NCBI GenBank assembly: GCA_030667885.1
Contig: DAOUVA010000105.1
Coordinates: forward strand, 1-10,202
Length of the DNA stretch: 10,202 bases
Source: Phycisphaerae bacterium
GTDB lineage: Bacteria; Planctomycetota; Phycisphaerae; Sedimentisphaerales; Anaerobacaceae
Direction: 5' to 3'
Positions within the stretch are counted from its first letter, which is position 1. Each line of letters opens with the position of its first letter. The notes below the pieces were generated by a model that saw only the letters and a list, made by a program, of their open reading frames with translations, did not search any database and had not been told where the DNA came from. This document shows, one piece after another, positions 7,148 through 10,202 of this stretch. Made by a program: the position numbers and the translations under genes.

Positions 7148-9139
7148 CTATATTCTCACTTTAAGATTATATATTAACCATTCCAGACACGCAAGGATTA
7201 AGGCCAGGCCCACAAGAAACGGCCACAACGGAACATTTGCCCGACTGAGGGAACTCTCTTGAGCTTTCACCGGCTGGCCCGCAAAAACAATCTCACGAAG
7301 GGGATAGATATTGCTTTCCTGTGTATCAAGCAGATTGACAGCAAAAACTCTAATTGGCTGGGACGATACGCTTAAGTTGTACATGCCAGCCCGAGAGGTA
7401 CCGGCAAAACGGATGGAACCGGAAGAACTGGACTTGATTTGAATACCGGAAAAATCCGGCCCATCGATTTGAGCCAAAATTTCGGGTTCCAGACCCTCAA
7501 CAACAATGGGCTGACCGACTTCAAGGTTATGCTCCTGCCTTCGCCCTACCTGCATACCAAGAAAGTTTGTTGCGTTATAACAGAACAAAACAAAGCTGGG
7601 TTCAAAAGGCCAGTTGGTCTGAAGGATATCGAAGCCGGCAAGCAGAAAAACACTGCCGTTTCGCCGCACCATTGCCAGGGCCGGGGTCTCATTGAACTCG
7701 GCGATAACTTCCGCATCACGAGGCAAGACCATTTTATAACACTTCGCAGCGAATAAGTTCGTAAGATTGACATATTCCAATATCGGATGCTTTGGTCTCC
7801 AATCCACCATAACCTGGTTCTCGAGCTGTTGAGAAACTGACACATCGATATCATTCGGAGGACGACCAAAAACAAGGTATCGACACTTGGGTAGTTGAGT
7901 TGGCAAATGGTTATCAAGCACAATAACATCATAGGGCTGCTCTAAACTCATAGCAGAAAAGTCCATCGCGTCAAATTCAGCCGGTGAATGAACTTCAAGC
8001 CGAGCAACAGGACAAGATTGCAGTGCCGATTCGAGCACTACGTTACCGGCGGTAACAAGCAGGACAGAGAGCTTTTTAGGAGGCGATAAAATGGCCCAGG
8101 CGGCATCATCACACGGTAAAGAATCCAGCTGGAAACCAGCTCGGCGGGAATCCTGTAACAGTCTTACTTCAAGTATCCCTGCCTCAGCGTAGGATAAAGA
8201 AAAATTCACTGCTACCTTACCGGGCTGAGTGGTATCCGAGTTGCTGTCTGTCTTTTGGGGAGGAACAGTTACCGACCTCACTGCACGGACATTACTGTTT
8301 ATAGTAAGCTGGACATCACAGGTTATTCCTTCGGCATCGTAATTAGCTAACGTGGCGAAAACATTTATCTCATTGGGTTTTTCGTTGGACCTTCGAGCCT
8401 GCATAGCGGTTATGCCGACATTATTCCGGGATTCGCCTATGCAGTGAAAAACCAATTCATCGGAACTAACCACAATCTGCTCTAAATCATGGATTTGCCC
8501 ATCGCTAAACAGTACCAGTTGGGCCGGCTCTTCGGCGCTTAGGAAGTCGGCCTCCAGACCGGGCGACTGGGCAAAAGCGCGGGCAACTACAACCGCCTCG
8601 GCCAAAGAAGAATCACCATCACTCGGTGTTATCGCCTCTATAGCCATGTTCAATTGGCGCTTATCTGAGGTAAAGTTACACATCACCTTGGCATGATTTT
8701 CAAAAGCCATGACCATTGTCTGGTCGCAGTCACCACGTAATGAAAAGAAGGCCTTACTGCGCAATGACTCAACGAATACTTTCGCCTGTTCTTTGGCTGC
8801 GTCCAGACGGGTCGGCTCGATATCGGTAGCGTTCATGCTCGCAGACCTGTCAATCAGCAATACATATCGGCGGCCCGGACCAGCAAGCAGCGACAGTATC
8901 GGCCCTGCCAAAGCAAGCAAAATCAACAACAACATCAGCAACTGCAACAGCAGCAGGATGTTGTGCCTTATCCTTTGAAACGGAGCATTAACCTGCAAAT
9001 CCTGCACGGCTCGTTTCCACAGCAGCGTGCTTGAGACTATTTGCTCGCGGCGTTTAAGCTTGAGGAAATAAAGCAGCAACAGTAGCGGCACGGATACCGC
9101 AGCGGCATAAACAGCTATCATAGGTGTCAACCATTCCAT
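7148..9139 (-). CDS. BatA-type membrane protein with von Willebrand A domain
   Basis: This 663-residue inner-membrane protein has the BatA layout. Two N-terminal helices (about 6-27 and 60-86) enclose a basic cytoplasmic loop. A VWA domain (about 92-235) follows, with an intact DxSxS metal site (Asp97, Ser99, Ser101) and a second acidic motif FSDG (Asp213). The usual MIDAS threonine is probably replaced by Ser177 or Ser178. A middle region (355-430, with KKLSVLLVTAG and YDVIVLDNHLP) looks like a degenerate amidotransferase-like fold. NWPFEPSFVLFCYNATNF (509-526) is a stretch commonly seen near the end of such proteins, and one last helix lies at about 639-658. VWA proteins of this group are usually encoded with MoxR ATPases and thought to be their membrane partners or clients. 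It follows the DUF58 gene by 36 bases with GGGAG nine bases before ATG. Its TAG stop comes 32 bases before the next chosen start. Confidence 0.9.
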   Translation of the reverse strand: MEWLTPMIAVYAAAVSVPLLLLLYFLKLKRREQIVSSTLLWKRAVQDLQVNAPFQRIRHNILLLLQLLMLLLILLALAGPILSLLAGPGRRYVLLIDRSASMNATDIEPTRLDAAKEQAKVFVESLRSKAFFSLRGDCDQTMVMAFENHAKVMCNFTSDKRQLNMAIEAITPSDGDSSLAEAVVVARAFAQSPGLEADFLSAEEPAQLVLFSDGQIHDLEQIVVSSDELVFHCIGESRNNVGITAMQARRSNEKPNEINVFATLANYDAEGITCDVQLTINSNVRAVRSVTVPPQKTDSNSDTTQPGKVAVNFSLSYAEAGILEVRLLQDSRRAGFQLDSLPCDDAAWAILSPPKKLSVLLVTAGNVVLESALQSCPVARLEVHSPAEFDAMDFSAMSLEQPYDVIVLDNHLPTQLPKCRYLVFGRPPNDIDVSVSQQLENQVMVDWRPKHPILEYVNLTNLFAAKCYKMVLPRDAEVIAEFNETPALAMVRRNGSVFLLAGFDILQTNWPFEPSFVLFCYNATNFLGMQVGRRQEHNLEVGQPIVVEGLEPEILAQIDGPDFSGIQIKSSSSGSIRFAGTSRAGMYNLSVSSQPIRVFAVNLLDTQESNIYPLREIVFAGQPVKAQESSLSRANVPLWPFLVGLALILACLEWLIYNLKVRI

Positions 9140-9148
9140 AAATTAACA

Positions 9149-9153
9149 CTCCC
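9149..9153 (-). promoter_or_regulatory. Shine-Dalgarno site for the BatA-type gene
   Basis: GGGAG on the minus strand lies nine bases before ATG 9139-9137, inside the 36-base gap after the DUF58 gene. It supports the start whose protein opens directly with the BatA N-terminal helix. Confidence 0.6.
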
Positions 9154-9175
9154 GGTAAAAACTACACTGCTCCCA

Positions 9176-10075
9176 TTAACGAAGCAAGCGAATTCGCCGC
9201 AGATAGTTCAGCACTAACGACTCTACCGAATCAGCCGAATTGGCAAGCACATAAACCGCTCCGCGCTGCGCGCAGAAATCCTTCAATTCATTACAATAGG
9301 CGGTAAGGTTTCGCTTATAGTACTTCAACAGTGCGGAACTTACGGTAATCTCCGCAGCGTCGGCGTCTTCAATATCAAGCAGTTTCAAGTCGCCGGTAAA
9401 CCTGGGCGAAAGCTCCTGGGCAGAGAGCACCTGGATAGCATACAGGTCGTATTGCCTGCCAATCAGTCGGCGCAGTCCGGAGTCATAGCCGTCTTTAAAC
9501 AAAAAGTCGCTTAGTACAATCATCACACCGGAGCCGATGCGCCCGGCAGCTATTTGCCGGCACGCATTATCGAAATGCGACAGTCCTTCGCAATCAGTAG
9601 TTAAAAGGTATTCCGCCATCTTGTGCAGGCAGCTGCGGCCACGCATATTGGCCAACTGACACTTTATACCGTCACCGAAAAAGCTGATGGTTACTCGATT
9701 GTTGTTGACCAGGCTCACATAACCAAGAGCAGCCGTGAGTTTCTTGATGAAAAGTTCTTTCGAAGGCTCTCCCAAAGTCATCGAGCCGCTGGCATCTGCC
9801 ACGATATGGACTGTAAGGTCCTGTTCTTCGAGGAAAAGCTTGAGGAACAATCGTTCCAATCGGCCGTAAATATTCCAGTCCACAAAACGCAAATCGTCAC
9901 CTGCAACGTAAGGACGATGGTCGGCAAATTCCACACTCTGACCGCGGCGTTTGGAACGCCGCTCACCCTGAAGCTTACCCTGGAGTATCTTTCGGCTCAT
10001 AACATCGAGAGAATCCAACCGATTCATAAAATTCGGGTCGAGCAAATCCGTTAGTCGCTTTCCTGAATTTGTCAT
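9176..10075 (-). CDS. DUF58 family protein (VWA-like, MoxR-associated)
   Basis: This 299-residue protein has no membrane segment, so it is predicted to be cytoplasmic. The DUF58 core is plain: GERRSKRRGQSVEFADHRPY (37-56), then VAGDDLRFVDWNIYGR (57-72) and LFLKLFLEEQD (76-86). A VWA-like metal site, DASGS (Asp94, Ser96, Ser98), and a later acidic strand LSDF (Asp190) follow. Length and motif order fit the family, which usually sits directly after moxR and is thought to work with that AAA+ ATPase in assembling or activating protein complexes. The biochemical role of DUF58 proteins is not established. Here it follows the MoxR-type stop by 17 bases, with AGGGA ten bases before ATG 10075-10073, and precedes the BatA-type gene by 36 bases. 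Nothing looks truncated or degraded. Confidence 0.94.
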   Translation of the reverse strand: MTNSGKRLTDLLDPNFMNRLDSLDVMSRKILQGKLQGERRSKRRGQSVEFADHRPYVAGDDLRFVDWNIYGRLERLFLKLFLEEQDLTVHIVADASGSMTLGEPSKELFIKKLTAALGYVSLVNNNRVTISFFGDGIKCQLANMRGRSCLHKMAEYLLTTDCEGLSHFDNACRQIAAGRIGSGVMIVLSDFLFKDGYDSGLRRLIGRQYDLYAIQVLSAQELSPRFTGDLKLLDIEDADAAEITVSSALLKYYKRNLTAYCNELKDFCAQRGAVYVLANSADSVESLVLNYLRRIRLLR

Positions 10076-10085
10076 TTTAATACAG

Positions 10086-10090
10086 TCCCT
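10086..10090 (-). promoter_or_regulatory. Probable Shine-Dalgarno site for the DUF58 gene
   Basis: AGGGA on the minus strand lies ten bases before ATG 10075-10073, within the 17-base gap after the MoxR-type stop. The spacing is slightly long, so confidence is moderate. Confidence 0.5.
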
Positions 10091-10092
10091 GC

Positions 10093-10202
10093 TTATGGTA
10101 CATCAAGTTTTTGCTCCATGGCCTTAGGAGTATTTTCCAGTATTTGTTCAAGCACATCATCGGTTTTGATTCCTTCGGCCTGGCCTTCGAAGTTCAGTAG
10201 AA
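10093..10202 (-). CDS. MoxR-family AAA+ ATPase, C-terminal end only (5' part outside the window)
   Basis: Only the last 35 residues and a TAA stop (10095-10093) are visible. They read LLNFEGQAEGIKTDDVLEQI (the first 20), then LENTPKAMEQKLDVP. The (L)NFE-x-EGI-x-x-DDVL-x-x-IL pattern matches the helical C-terminal lid end of MoxR ATPases, where a basic-to-acidic helix follows the RLNFEA-type turn. MoxR proteins are cytoplasmic AAA+ chaperone-like ATPases that act with VWA-domain proteins in maturing enzyme or surface complexes. The assignment is supported strongly by context, because the next gene is a DUF58 protein only 17 bases away. No Walker or sensor motif lies inside the window, so ATPase activity itself cannot be judged. 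Confidence 0.78.
   Translation of the reverse strand, partial: LLNFEGQAEGIKTDDVLEQILENTPKAMEQKLDVP

Noticed and set aside
1..10202. Phage, insertion sequence, CRISPR or defence island
   Set aside because: There are no transposase or integrase motifs, terminal inverted repeats, direct repeat arrays or nuclease/toxin domains. The MoxR and VWA proteins here have the housekeeping-type MoxR–DUF58–BatA arrangement, not a known MoxR-containing defence arrangement.

Overview
The window is one co-directional gene cluster, read entirely on the minus strand. It is open at both ends, so transcription enters at position 10202 and leaves at position 1. The gene order and protein types point to a bacterium of the Planctomycetes/PVC group: a MoxR – DUF58 – BatA/VWA – large membrane protein – ABC-2 exporter string, and permeases that begin with a KELRVSSRRRR-type segment. 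A Phycisphaerae/Sedimentisphaerales-like lineage is my best guess. This rests on remembered family resemblance, not on a search. GC content looks moderate by eye, and there are no mobile elements, RNA genes or CRISPR repeats.

In transcription order the genes are: (1) the last 35 codons of a MoxR-type AAA+ ATPase (10202-10093); (2) a soluble DUF58 protein with a von Willebrand A-like metal site (10075-9176); (3) a BatA-type membrane protein with a VWA domain facing the periplasm (9139-7148); (4) a secreted, two-helix membrane protein of unnamed family with an amidotransferase-like segment (7115-4893); (5) an ABC-2 exporter ATPase (4879-3953); (6) and (7) two tandem paralogous ABC-2 permeases, each an internally duplicated protein of about 12 helices (3892-2045 and 2027-231); (8) the 5' end of a second, unrelated ATPase of the sugar-importer MalK/UgpC type (210-1, continuing past the window).

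Gaps between genes are 13 to 60 bases. Most genes have a recognisable Shine-Dalgarno site, and I see no convincing promoter or terminator, so genes 1 to 7 at least look like one operon. A plausible reading, which is inference, is that the MoxR ATPase and the two VWA-type proteins form a chaperone or maturation module working at the membrane with protein 4, and that the ABC-2 ATPase and permeases form a partner exporter.

The most striking single observation is in gene 8. An in-frame TGA replaces the invariant Walker A glycine codon just before the catalytic Lys-Thr, while the frame on both sides still reads as a perfect family match. This could be a fresh nonsense mutation, a base-call or assembly error, or (least likely) recoding. 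The second is the architecture of the permeases: duplicated halves inside a duplicated gene, giving four ABC-2 modules for one exporter ATPase.
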